Assembly: GCF_030247185.1 (NCBI RefSeq)
Contig: NC_080570.1
Coordinates: forward strand, 152,037,641 to 152,101,640
Direction: 5' to 3'
DNA from: Malaya genurostris
Lineage: Eukaryota; Arthropoda; Insecta; Diptera; Culicidae
DNA length: 64,000 nt
The notes beneath the pieces are model-generated. The model saw only the letters and a program-made list of their open reading frames with translations. It was not told the DNA's origin and made no database searches. Positions 37,451 to 48,029 of this stretch are shown here, piece by piece (position 1 is the stretch's first letter; every line of letters begins with the position of its first letter). The translations under genes and the position numbers were made by a program.

Positions 37451-37828
37451 CCAGTAGTACTCGTTTTGAAAACCAAAAATTGTCATTTTGTAAAGCCGAG
37501 GTCGACATCGAGTAACATTTTTGTATTAGGAGCGGCGCACAACAGCGTCTGAGCCGTAGCGGACTGCTTAATACAAAATTCGGTGTTTCATCAGCTACTT
37601 CCAAGGCGGCAGCTTCTTCCCGAGACTAGGTAACGAAGCCCTAGTGTAAGGTAGATATTTGGTCTAGAACACTCGGTTTAAATCCAGCATACGATTGGAA
37701 GCTCGATGGTTCTTCGATGAAATGAGGGTTCATGTTTTCGTCACTGCATCGCTGTTGAAGATATTTAGGAGTGACTATGATATCTACAACAAGGATGACA
37801 ATTCTGCAATATGAGCATCATTAGCGTA

Positions 37829-38755
37829 CGAGGTCTGTTCAAAAAGTCCCCGGAATTTTTTAATTGCGCGCGTCTGGAGAGTCCGGTGGTCAAATTTTTT
37901 TTTTATTGTGTTGGTACATATGTCCCTAATGTATGGTGAAATTTTCAGCTGTATTCATTGTTTACATTCTGTCTTGTAGCGGCTGGTGTAGACGTGTTTT
38001 TTTGACCTCGGCGATTTTTGTTAGTTTGAACAATGGAAGAATTGAAGAGTCAAAGAATTTGTATTAAATTTTGCGTGAACAATGAAATAAAGTGTAACCA
38101 AGTGTGCGAAATGTTACAGAGAGCCTACGGTGAGTCTGCTATGAAAAAAACAAGTGTTTACGAGTGGTATAAGCGTTTCCAAGATGGCCGCGAAGACGTT
38201 GAAGACGACGAACGCTCCGGTCGACCCAGCACGTCAATAATCGATGAAAATGTGGGAAAAGTGGAAAAAATGATTATGGATGATCGCCGAATCACTATTA
38301 GAGAAGTTGCTGATGAAGTTGGCATATCAGTTGGCTCATGCCATCATATTTTTTCAAATGTTTTGGGCATGAAACGAGTGGCAGCAAAATTCGTTCCAAA
38401 ACTGCTGAATTTTGATCAAAAAAACAAACGCATTACAAGACTTTAATCATGCCCCAACCTCCTTATTCACCAGATATCGCTCCGTGTGATTTTTTCCTGT
38501 TCCCAAAGTTGAAGAGATCCATGAAAGGACAGCGTTTTTCATCGATTGAAGAGATAAAGGCAGAATCGCTGAGAATGCTACAGAGCATTGCAAAAAGTGA
38601 CTATCAGGGGTGTTTCGAAGACTGGAAAAAACGCTGGCATAAGTGTATTATATCTAGGGGGGATTACTTTGAAGGGGACCATATAGGTGTAGACGAATAA
38701 ATAAATATTTTTTTTAGAAAAATGAGAATTCCGGGTACTTTTTGAAAAGACCTCG
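37829..38755 (+). mobile_element. Mariner with internal deletion
   Basis: TIRs CGAGGTCTGTTCAAAAAG and CTTTTTGAAAAGACCTCG, flanked by TA (37827-37828 and 38756-38757). The same family as 12321-14074, in opposite orientation. The transposase frame from 38033 is intact through the DNA-binding region to FDQKNKRITRL. It is then joined directly to MPQPPYSPDIAPCDFFLFPK (from 38449), so the segment with the first two catalytic Asp residues is deleted. 927 bp. Confidence 0.93.
38033..38700 (+). pseudogene. Mariner transposase, catalytic core deleted
   Basis: N-terminal frame 38033-38446 (HTH region; YEWYKRFQDGREDVEDDERS) and C-terminal frame 38449-38700 (third Asp in PDIAPCDFF; ends KRWHKCIISRGDYFEGD) around the deletion junction at about 38440. 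This product could bind ends but cannot cut. Confidence 0.85.
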
Positions 38756-38769
38756 TATATAGTTACTAC

Positions 38770-39214
38770 CCTGGGAGCACCGTCGAGCAGTTAGAGCTTG
38801 AACAGGATTGCTACCCACGTCACTATGTCAAAAGTGTCATTGGGGATTTAGACCTCACCCAAAAACCAACAATAATGACCTAAAACTAGTCAACTTAGCC
38901 GTATTCAATTCCATTACCGTACAATTGCCCTCTAGAACTGGAGATCATCATAATTGGTGATAGTGGAATTTTCATCGCTGTTTCTGTTTGGACTAAGATT
39001 TCCGCGCCAGTGAAAAACTATTACATCTGTGCAGTGCACCTTCCTCCCGAAAAGCGACATGACTCCCTAGCATCGATGCTATCTTCTCAGGCAAACGCCA
39101 AAGTTCTTGGTGACTTCAATCAAGCTGGGCTCATTTGAACCTCATCCGCATACGGTTACACTTATCCTGAACCAATGTCATAAAAAATGACGGGGCTTCC
39201 ATCTAGGATGCTAT
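38770..39214 (+). mobile_element. Non-LTR retrotransposon relic: endonuclease part
   Basis: Conceptual translation with frame breaks gives YYICAVHLPPEKRHDSL and VLGDFNQAGLI, the GDFN motif of apurinic-type endonucleases in jockey/CR1-like LINEs. It is interrupted by the hAT-like MITE at 39215-40132 and continues at 40133. Confidence 0.7.
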
Positions 39215-40132
39215 CAGTGGCGTCTCGTCCTCATGTGCACCTTGTGCCGGTCAAATTGAAGAATTTACTGTTTCCCCATCCGCATTCAATTATTTTGCTA
39301 GATGTTTCCACTCCGAAGATGCAGTGGTTCAAAATTATTCCAGCTCCAGTTCCCGAATTTAGGTCCAGATTATAGTTTCTGAATTCAGTTCAGGATTAAG
39401 GATAAAAATTCAATGAATTTATGCCCTCAAAAAACAGTTGCAATATTCGCAGTACCAGAATCCAAGTACAGTTATAATAATGAACGATTTTGTCCATAGT
39501 ACAATAAGCCCAAATTCTCCCTAAGCTCCTTGCCCTTGCTGGTCAATGACAGTCAAACGATCTGTTCAGATCGCATTACCGTAGCCAATAGGTGGCGCTT
39601 TGAACTCGAGCACTTTGCCTTGTTCACCGAAATGGCGTATATTTTACACACATCTCAAATACAACCAACTGAAACTTTCAAATATGTCTTGTCGCTGTGT
39701 TAGTGTATTTTCCATGCACGTACGTTACTGCATAGATTCAAGAAGAGAAGGAAGTGTTCAGCTCTGAGAATTTTTGCTATCTCAGTCACGTTTGCCTTTG
39801 TGGGAATTTGCATGTGCGCCTTCAGGAGAGAGGCTTCAGTGGCTTATGCTTACGGTAGTTGAAAACAAATTGCTGTCTCAGTTGCAACGTCAAAGCGGTT
39901 TCACTGACGGAGTTGTTGACAGATTTTCTCCACGTACAGAGTATTCTTCTATTGTTTCAAATGATACGAAATAAGTTCAATAAAAAAGCCAATCCCATCC
40001 TAAAGTATTGGAAAAAAAACACAAGTAAATATCCATACTTCAATCTTTAGTTACTTACTACGAACTGTCATATCTGATATCATATCACATAATCAGTGCA
40101 AATTCCATAAATTTTGTCACGGGACGCCACTG
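39215..40132. mobile_element. hAT-like element (CAGTGGCGTC family), 918 bp
   Basis: Termini CAGTGGCGTCTCGTC and CACGGGACGCCACTG. Flanks GATGCTAT and GATGACAA are only a weak match, so the 8-bp duplication has decayed. It shares interior blocks with 26188-26661 but is about twice as long. It lies within the LINE relic, between endonuclease and reverse transcriptase parts. Short open frames show no transposase domain. Confidence 0.82.
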
Positions 40133-40870
40133 GATGACAAGAGTTATTTCGACTAACTCTATCTGCCATCGAGCTTGAAAAAGCATAAACTGATGCTATT
40201 GATAATAAAATTTTCAATGTCACTGAGCAAATGGTTATTTCAGCCATTCAGAAAATCAAATCGTCGTATGCAGCAAGTAACAGCGCTAAACCATCTGCAA
40301 TTTTGGAGAAAAAAAAATTATGCATATCTTCAATTTGTCGCTCCAACAGCAACAAATTCCAACTGATTGGAAACGCTCTGTAATGTTTCCAGGAGCTTAA
40401 ATAAAGGTGACAAGTATCGACGTCGTTAATTACCGAGGAATCACGTCGCTGGGTGTTGAATCCAAGATTTTCGAATCACTCAGTTGCCAGCACACGATCC
40501 ACACTGATCTTAAGACTGCTTTCGACTCGCTGAATCACGAAATTTTGCTAACCAAGTTGAAGTAAAACAGGATGCACGACCAGATTTTGTCAATGGCTTC
40601 AAGCCTATCTTGTAGACGGTAAAATTGTAGGGTTATTTTATTAACAGTCATGTCATTTATAGACTCTCTATGTTATTTTGCCTATTAATCGACTTACCAT
40701 CAACGAAATGCGATAACATCGGATACAATATCTTTCCATCGGCTCTACAGTCCAGTCTTATAAGCAGCTCACAGGTGTTCCTCAAGGAAGTACGCTAGGG
40801 CCACTTTCTTTTTTCTTTTTTTTTGTGAATGATGCTACCTTCGTCTTAAGGGCTGAGGCCAGTGTGTTTT
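40133..40870 (+). pseudogene. Non-LTR retrotransposon relic: reverse transcriptase part
   Basis: Translated in pieces: MVISAIQKIKSS, NYRGITSLGVESKIFES, TDLKTAFDSLNHEILLTKL (catalytic-block style) and LTGVPQGSTLGPLSFFFF followed by VND. This order is that of jockey/CR1-type reverse transcriptase. Stops and frameshifts throughout make it dead. It continues the relic at 38770-39214. Confidence 0.8.
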
Positions 40871-41750
40871 AGGATGATTTAAAGGGTTATTTTCACGCTT
40901 CAAATCTGATTTTCTCAGAAGCGGTGACGAATATCAAAAACCCCAACTGACAATCTCTTAGAAAATTAGTTTAGATTATACTGTGAAAATTTCAGAATGA
41001 TTGTTTGACTTTAGCGGTCGGGAGTCTTTTTCTGAAGGAAGAATTGCATAGCTGAAAACGGCAACTTTCAACTTGTTCATTGAATATCTCGCCTTCAAAA
41101 GCATGGATCAAAAATCTATCCTGACAATGTCTAGATAATTTCATTTAGATGCGATTAGTACATAAAAACATATACGTTGTCGCGATGAAAATTAAGTGAA
41201 AGTTATTTTTGTGAAGCTAAGTCGATTTCTATAGACGCACCATTTTTTTTGCTCTCGTTGCTTAGTAACGTAACAAAACATGAGAGAGAAATAAAATGGG
41301 CTCAAAAGGGCTGCCAAGCAAGCGGCAGCTTTCTTGGATTTGATGTGATGTAGTCAAGCTTGTAACCGAAAATATCAAAACTTTCTTGGCCACCCGGCCA
41401 CATCGAGAGTCATTTTGCACATTTGCGAGAGAGAGCATGGAGAGAATTGTAATACGCACAGTGAGCCACGTGGTTTTACGCGACCTACTGGCCTCAGTCC
41501 TTAAGGCATGGTGGGCAAGCGAAAGGAAAGGTGACAAGCGATTATAAATACTCAGTGCTTGAGCGGAAGATAGGTATAGAGCGAGAAGACCAGTGTTTGT
41601 TGGACAGAGATGATGTTAGGATGTATGGTACCGGTCGTTAGACGGTTAAAATCTAGACCATGTTCGATGTACGCTTTGTCATGCGTAGTCGTTTTTAAGA
41701 GCTGTGTCTATCACAAGGCTTAGGGTGGCGAAATGTATACACGGAACGTA
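40871..41750. other. Noncoding DNA without recognised elements
   Basis: No domain-bearing frame. The part at 41270-41530 is less AT-rich, with an open frame on the minus strand (41262-41537) that I do not recognise and do not call a gene. Confidence 0.4.
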
Positions 41751-41754
41751 ACAC

Positions 41755-41865
41755 TGAGGCTTCTGGTGCTACGATCCTACGATGACACTTGGAGTCCTTC
41801 CAGGTCGGGGCTTGAACAGACAACTGGCTTGTAGGGCTAATGCCCTCTGCCATGAATTCTTAACT
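41755..41865 (-). repeat. tRNA-related SINE fragment (5' part)
   Basis: On the minus strand: GGCAGAGGGCATTAGCCCTA, then a B-box-like GTTCAAGCCCC, then CGACCTGGAAGGACTCC. It joins logically to the 3' part at 42095-42170; a GAATTC-type array sits between the two. Confidence 0.6.
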
Positions 41866-42094
41866 GGGACAAGGATTCTAAAGCTGAACTTGAGAATTCT
41901 AGACCTGGATTTTGGATCAGAAGATAAAATTCCGAATCGGTATTCTGGACGTAAATGAGTAATTCAAGGTGAGAACCTTGAATCTGACATTTTGGCCTGG
42001 ATTCTAGATCTGGATGTTGGAATTGTATCTGAATTCTTCATTTGTACACTTAGTCTATATCTGAGTTCTAAACCGGGGCTCTGGAAAGTCAAAG

Positions 42095-42170
42095 TCTTGG
42101 CATTACATTCCTTTTGTGGAATTTGGCCTTTCTGTTTCAACAGACTCCGCAGCCGATTCTTAGTGTACCC
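42095..42170 (-). repeat. tRNA-related SINE fragment (3' part)
   Basis: Contains 'ttttgtggaatttggccttt', 'ctgtttcaacagactccgca' and 'gccgattcttagtgtac', the reverse complement of the SINE blocks at 24660-24740. Confidence 0.65.
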
Positions 42171-42259
42171 GAGAATCTGGAGCTAGGTCTGAACTCGGGA
42201 TCTTGATTCTGAACCAGAACCTGGATCGGCATTATCGACCTAAATTCAGGATTCTATTT

Positions 42260-42710
42260 AGCTTTAAAGAAAAACATCACCGTTATCTGGTCCTCCGTAA
42301 TCGAGAAAATGTTAACATTTCCTACATCGAAGCTCAATTAGCAGGTCCAGATTTGAAACAAACAATCTGATCCCGAAGAAACCATCAATGAAGCCAGAGA
42401 CCAGCATTGTCATCAACATTGTTCATTAGGTTTTTTCAGCTGGTTCCCACAAAGGATTAATATGTAGAGCCCGAAAAGTTTTCTTTTATCGAAGTAAGCA
42501 AATCGGTTTTAACAAATCAATCAAAAACAGTTCGTTTTGTTTTTGCTATATTTTTACTCGCGCTAGCCCCGCCTTTATTAGTGACAGTCTGTAGTGATTC
42601 AGATATTTAAACAGAGCACTTTCATGCAAATAGCATGATTTCTCAGCGAGTTCCGATTCGAAATCGTTTTCTGCTGATGCTTCGCTTCCAAGCAAAATGC
42701 TATAATTTGA
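42260..42710 (+). repeat. Segmental duplication, copy A
   Basis: Aligns with 43525-43985. The best part is 42480-42706 against 43750-43978, with shared 'tatcgaagtaagcaaatcgg', 'cgcctttatt', 'gtgacagtctgtagtga' and 'ctgatgcttcgcttccaagc'. Direct orientation, about 1.27 kb apart. Confidence 0.85.
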
Positions 42711-43524
42711 TTCTAAACATGAACTTGAATCGAGATTTTCGGGGACTTAAATTTAGGACTGAGATGCTACAGCTGAACTTGAGAATTCTAGACCTGGATT
42801 TTGGATCAGGACCTGAATTCAGTACGGATATTCTGGACATAAATTCTCACCTTGGACCAGAGTTTTTGGCTCTGGATTGTATATCTGGTTTTTGGACCTG
42901 TATCTGAATCCTGTATCGGGGCTCTGAATTCGGGACCTTGATTCTGAACCGGAACCTAGATCGAGATTCTCGACCTAAATTCAGGACCGAGATTCTAAAG
43001 CTGAACTTGAGAATTCTAGACATGGATTTTGGATCAAGGCCTAAACTTTGTATCGGTATTCTGGACTTTAACTCTGGAGAGAAACATCACCGTTATCTGG
43101 TCCTCCATATTTTCGATTAGCTCTGGATCCCTATTCCGGAGCTGGTTCCAGATTTTGATCTCAGATTGAAATTCTAAACGCTCATCCTGTACCTGAATTA
43201 TGGACTGGGTTTCTGATTCTCGATCAAAACCCGGGATTTTGATTCTGAAGATGAACCTGGATCTTAGTTCTAGACGTGGATTCTGGATCTGAATTTTGGA
43301 CCTGTTTCTGAATACTGCACCTGTACACTTAGCCTAAATCTGGATTTGGAACTGAGGTTCTGGAGCTAGGTCTAAACTCGGGACCTTGATTCTGAACATG
43401 AACCTGGATTGAGATTTTCTGGGACTTAAATTCAGGACTGAAATTCTAAAGCTGCATTTGAAAATTCTAGACCTGGATCAGGACCTAAATTTTGTATCGC
43501 TATTCTGGACTTTAGCTCTGGATC

Positions 43525-43985
43525 GGCAGAGAAACATCACCGTTAACTGGTTCTTCGTATTTGAGAAAATTTTAACATTATTTTAACATCAAAGAAGCTC
43601 AACCAACCGATGCTGGTTTGAAACAAACAAATCGTTCCCTGAAGAAATCGTCAAAGAATCCAGTTTTGTCGATTTGTGCAATTTTATTCATTATCAAAGA
43701 AGTTTATTTAACTGGTCCTTTGAAGGACTAATATGTAGATCCCAAAAAGTTTTCGTTTATCGAAGTAAGCAAATCGGCTTTAACAAATCAATCAAAAACA
43801 GTTGGTTTTGTGTTTGCTATATTTTTACTCGCCTAGCCCCGCCTTTATTGGTGACAGTCTGTAGTGACTTAGATATTTAAAAAAAAGCACTTTCATGCAA
43901 ATAGCATTATTTCTCAGCGAGTTCCGATTCGAAATCGTGTTCTGCTGATGCTTCGCTTCCAAGCAAAATGCAATAATCGTCCTTT
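43525..43985 (+). repeat. Segmental duplication, copy B
   Basis: Second copy of 42260-42710, diverged by substitutions and small indels. The open frames at 43674-43880 and 43825-44013 are not conserved in frame between the copies and are not called. Confidence 0.85.
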
Positions 43986-43989
43986 CGCA

Positions 43990-45140
43990 TCTCCTTACTA
44001 AATCCATTTCCACTAAGGCAACGTGAAATCAATCACCCTCCATCCACTCACTCATCCATCGAGACCGACACCGGAAGCCCGGTGCTGCGGATTAACCTTC
44101 GATCTCAAGCCGTGTCGGTAGAGAGAAGCCGTTCTTAAAATAGGTGGCATACCAGAAGAACCAGATGACAGACAGGCAGCCTCCCGGCCACTTCAACCGT
44201 AAGCGTAATCTTCGCAAGAAAACCCTCCCCAGGCTTGCGCCGCGTCGTGTCGACAGAATGGCAATTGGAAAAGGGTGGTTTTGAGGTTTTTCACTTCAGT
44301 GGTGGGATGGCTCATCGCAAAACAAAATATCGATCCGCAGTTCCGTAGTGCCCACTTGAGGTCTCTTTCTTTCTTTCTCTCGGATGTCGCTTGCCACCTG
44401 CATCGTCATCAACGCCGCCGCATTCCGTAGAAGTTTGTTACTCTCATACACTGTTACTGACTCGTAGGAGCTATTTTTCTGAATGTAAATGAGGCTACAT
44501 CAATCACTCCATCTGTGGCTGACAGGTGGAAAGTCCTTCGCTCCGACGGTGCATTTTATCAGTGCAGTTGAATGGTTACTTTTACCGTAGCAAAAATGGA
44601 AACTTCAGTTGTGACCAGCTGTGAAAATATTCTCCGTTGTTTTTTTTTTCTTTTTTTTCGATACATTCAACCGAAGTTGACTTGACTGCTCTGATTGACA
44701 GCAAAACAGCATGCGGGGACAGAATTTTCCAATCAAAGTAGTCTTCTGCTTGCTTGCTATACGAGTGTCGGTCCTTAGTCCTGTTGTGAACACCCACCCA
44801 CATTCAGACGGAAGGCTTCGGACTTCGTAACAATGAAAACCAATTTTCATGTCTCATCACTGGATGAAAATTGCCTAGAGAGGAGCATCTGAAAGCAGAG
44901 GAAAAGGTTAGATTCTTGCTCTGGCTGGGATACCAACATACCATCTTCCAGTTGTTTGTTTTAGCTGTGTATGAACAAATTTGTTGCCGGCTCTTCGATG
45001 AAATATGAAATCATGTGTGTGGTTGTGTTTGTGTGTTTGTTTGTGTGTGAATTAGTATATCGATGCTGTCTAAACAGGATCAGTTCAAAATAGCTAGCTC
45101 AATAGAGTAAAAACGGATCCTTCGCAGATTTTCCCAGGTA
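43990..45140. other. Unassigned stretch, GC-richer at 44030-44560
   Basis: 44030-44560 is unique and less AT-rich but has no recognisable reading frame. It may be regulatory or an untranslated exon of a neighbouring gene. A GT-rich run lies at 45010-45050. Confidence 0.35.
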
Positions 45141-46335
45141 TAAATTGATTGGTTTATTTGTCTGGAAAATAATCTTGAATACGATAATTGTTTCTACATA
45201 GAAGGCAGAAGAGGTGGGATTCGAGTTAGAACAGGGATGGCCTTTGCCTGGAATAACAAACTCTTTTTCAGTTTCTGTTTTTCTTCTAAACCTACTGGGT
45301 AAATTCATTCCACTAGTCACTCCTCCTTCGGAAGTATCTTACATTCTAGTGTATAGGAAAAATAGACTATAATATCAAAAAAAAAACAACAGCAGTTCTT
45401 TTCAAACGGGTTCAGGGAAAATATTCCACACTAAATAGACATTCTATGTTTTCTTACTAGTACTATTACTTTACTTAACTTTTAAACTGTTTTTAGCTTT
45501 GAAGGATACAAAATTCCACAAATTTGTAACACCGATCGGTTCACTCTGTTGTGTAGATGATCGCGAAGCTCGTCGTCCGTTTGAGAATCTTAGATGACAA
45601 CACGCACACCGAGAGAGAAGGGAAGATGCGCGATCTTCGCATTCGCATTCCGTTTTTTTTCTTCTTTTTGTATGGAAATTATTACTCTAAAACGTTCTGT
45701 TTTGTTTCCTTCCTGCTCGGTTTCTTCTCAACGGCTACACAACGGAAATCGACTACATCATAGTTATTTGAGTTCATAGTGTTCATCCTTAAATATCTAT
45801 CAAAACATTTAGTGTTTCATTACATGCATTTGTTTTGTTCAATCAACATAGAGATACCTATTCTGACAATGATACTAATTTATGTTTGAATGTATTACGA
45901 ATAACAGTACACAATAGCTCTTATCAAACAGCAATCATTTTACAGTGAAAAATTTGATTTTTATATACTCTTTGCTTCAACGTGTATTTTTTTTGTTTGT
46001 TTGTTTTTACTCTCTTAATTAAACACTTGACTTGTTCGGTCACGTAAATCTAATATTTCTCTCGAATGTAGCGAAACTACCTTCGCAAGTAGTAAAATAT
46101 AATCACTCTTAAAATCCCAACTGTTTCTGAGGGCGATTCCAGAAAAAAAAACCCGAACCACCTTCGGAACCGTCACCCGCGAATCGCGATAAAAAGGAGC
46201 AGAAATATTTTCTATCGGACGGATCCGAAAGCACCATCGGATGTTTTCGCACGCAGTCCCTCAGAAAACCATTATCAAAAAACAAAAAAAAACGATTTAA
46301 AACAAAACAACAACCTAAAACCCGCACCATCGCAC
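45141..46335 (-). other. Region downstream of DNAJC12, probable 3' UTR in part
   Basis: AT-rich and without genes. On the minus strand an AATAAA lies near 45155-45150, but it is over 1.1 kb from the stop, so the true polyadenylation site is not fixed. Confidence 0.3.
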
Positions 46336-46662
46336 TTAGATCTCGTAGTTGCGGAACTTGTTGACCACCTCGCTCGGATTTTCCGAGCCCCATTCGCCCT
46401 TCCGACCGGCGTAGTGCAGGGCGGCACCGCCCTCCGAGGCGCGCCGGTGGGCCGGGTTCGGTTGGCCAGCGCTGAGACCGCTCGCGGTGCCACCCATTTC
46501 CGGCAGCATGCGGTCCTTGGTTTTCGGAGTGGCCCAGTGCATGCTCTGCTGGACGTGCTCCTTCATGCCGACCCAGTTCTTGTAGCTGATCTGCAGACCA
46601 CTGGTGCGCCACTTGTCGTAGTTGGCACGCTTCTCCGGATCGCACAGGATCTCCTTGGCCTC
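46336..46662 (-). CDS. Dnajc12: DNAJC12-like J-domain protein, last coding exon (partial)
   Basis: DNAJC12 (JDP1) is an Hsp70 co-chaperone; in vertebrates it serves the aromatic amino acid hydroxylases. The exon begins after a CTTTCCAG acceptor (46663-46664) and encodes 108 residues in phase 0, then TAA. The start EAKEILCDPEKRANYDKWR is the end of a J domain, just after the HPD-containing part. Then come SYKNWVGMKEHVQQSMHW and KTKDRMLPE, which are DNAJC12-specific, and the family's signature C-terminus KFRNYEI. The upstream exon with the HPD motif should lie to the right on this strand; I could not find it. Plus-strand frames over this exon are shadows. Confidence 0.88.
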   Translation of the reverse strand, partial: EAKEILCDPEKRANYDKWRTSGLQISYKNWVGMKEHVQQSMHWATPKTKDRMLPEMGGTASGLSAGQPNPAHRRASEGGAALHYAGRKGEWGSENPSEVVNKFRNYEI

Positions 46663-47694
46663 CTGGAAAGGGAAGGGACGAAACCACGAAGGAAAGAAAA
46701 CGAAAATTGAGCGTAAGGGTTATGAAAATGCATTTTCACTTTTACTTTTATGTACATTTCGTCTTCGACGAATCAATTTCAGATGACCGGTGGTCTAGTA
46801 GAGTAAAACTTCTCGTCTGCTCAGGGGTTCATGCTAAGTCACACTAACAGTTCAACCTGAACTGCTAATGCGCTGACGAGTCGAAGACGAAAAGTAAATA
46901 AAAGTGAACATAGTTACATACATTTAGCGCAAAAAGATTGTTGAACCCGAACGTGTAATGACAATTTCATGGTTTGAATTTTGTTTTCGTAGTTACATAC
47001 TTCGAAGTATAAAAAGGACACCAACCGATATTCAAAGAAGCGCGTCCACGGTAACACTGAAAATGCACGTACTTGATCTTGATCTTCGTTGTCTTACTTT
47101 TGCTAGGAATAGAAGATTCTAAAAACAAATTTCGCTCAAAAATCCGGTTGGGTAATGTCACAGACACAACCGATCTGATTTGAGCACGATTGAAATTTAT
47201 TTCTAAATAAAACTGATGATTTGGCAAGCAATTTGCTCATGTGGAAAGCATAGCACTCCTTTGGTGAAAACCGTTACGATCGACAAGTAATTATACATAA
47301 ATGAATGCCTTTAAGAGCGTTTACTCCCACTTCTGAGGTCATACAGTGGTTCTAGGCATTTGTGGTCGGCTTTAGCTTCATGCCTCATTACTCGAAAGAT
47401 GTTCCAGAGTAGTACGGGGTTGCGCAAAGACACCTGAGACATTTTGTTCTCCGGCTACACTCAACCCAAACTGGCTAGCATTTGTTCGCAAACGATAAAT
47501 GAGCTCCTTAATCTGTCGGTTTCACCTGACAGGGGGGTTATGACGATCTTATATGGATGAAACAACAAATCTTCCTTGACCATTCGATAGACTAAAAGAG
47601 ACTGGTGAGTAATGTCAGAGACATAACCGTGTTAACGAGAATGCGAATAATAGAAACAGTTCTTCATAATATCGCATGCGATATCCAAAATTCT
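46663..47694. other. Noncoding DNA 5' of the DNAJC12 exon
   Basis: Likely DNAJC12 intron. It includes a recurring motif (46850-46905: 'gaactgctaatgcgctgacg' then 'agtcgaagacgaaa') that also occurs in diverged form near 33880 and, inverted, near 50620. No exon encoding an HPD motif was seen. Confidence 0.4.
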
Positions 47695-48010
47695 GTGGAG
47701 AATATTATTATTTGTATCTAGAACCTAAACAGCTGATAAATTTAAATTCGAAGGACGCTGGGCAGTTTCCCAGTTTCGTCTAATACGCCAAAGCGGATAT
47801 TGCATTAGGGTGCAATTATAGTGCTACTTAAGTGAAGTTAAATTTTATCTCTGTACGTTGTACCAGGTTGTGGTAATCCTAATTTTCTTAATGTACAGAA
47901 TTTTATTTTCAATGCTTGGTAACCCTGCTCCGGCCCCATAAAAACACATTTTTAAAAATTTCATCGTTGATTGCGTAATCAATTTTCAAGAATCGTAGTT
48001 GTTCATGAGT
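47695..48010. repeat. Dispersed repeat, paired with 4790-5085
   Basis: Same ordered blocks as the copy in ceramidase intron 2 ('ttgtatctagaacct', 'gcagtttccc', 'cttggtaaccctg', 'cgttgattgcg'). It directly abuts the GCGTTAC array. Confidence 0.6.
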
Positions 48011-48029
48011 TTTATGAACAAGTTCAAAA

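Larger units (their letters stand above)
41866..43560. repeat. GAATTCTGG/ACCTGGATTC degenerate arrays, with larger duplications
   Basis: About 1.5 kb of loose 12-13 nt repeats such as 'gaattctagacctggatttt' and 'ggatcaggacctgaattc'. Nearly the same 30-nt sections recur at about 41890, 42780, 43010 and 43448, and 'aaacatcaccgttatctgg' recurs at 42272, 43082 and 43533. The array therefore spread by higher-order duplication. Open frames here are repeat translations. Confidence 0.75.

Noticed and set aside
46414..46710. Plus-strand frame of 98 codons at the DNAJC12 exon
   Set aside because: Antisense shadow of the minus-strand exon ending KFRNYEI.
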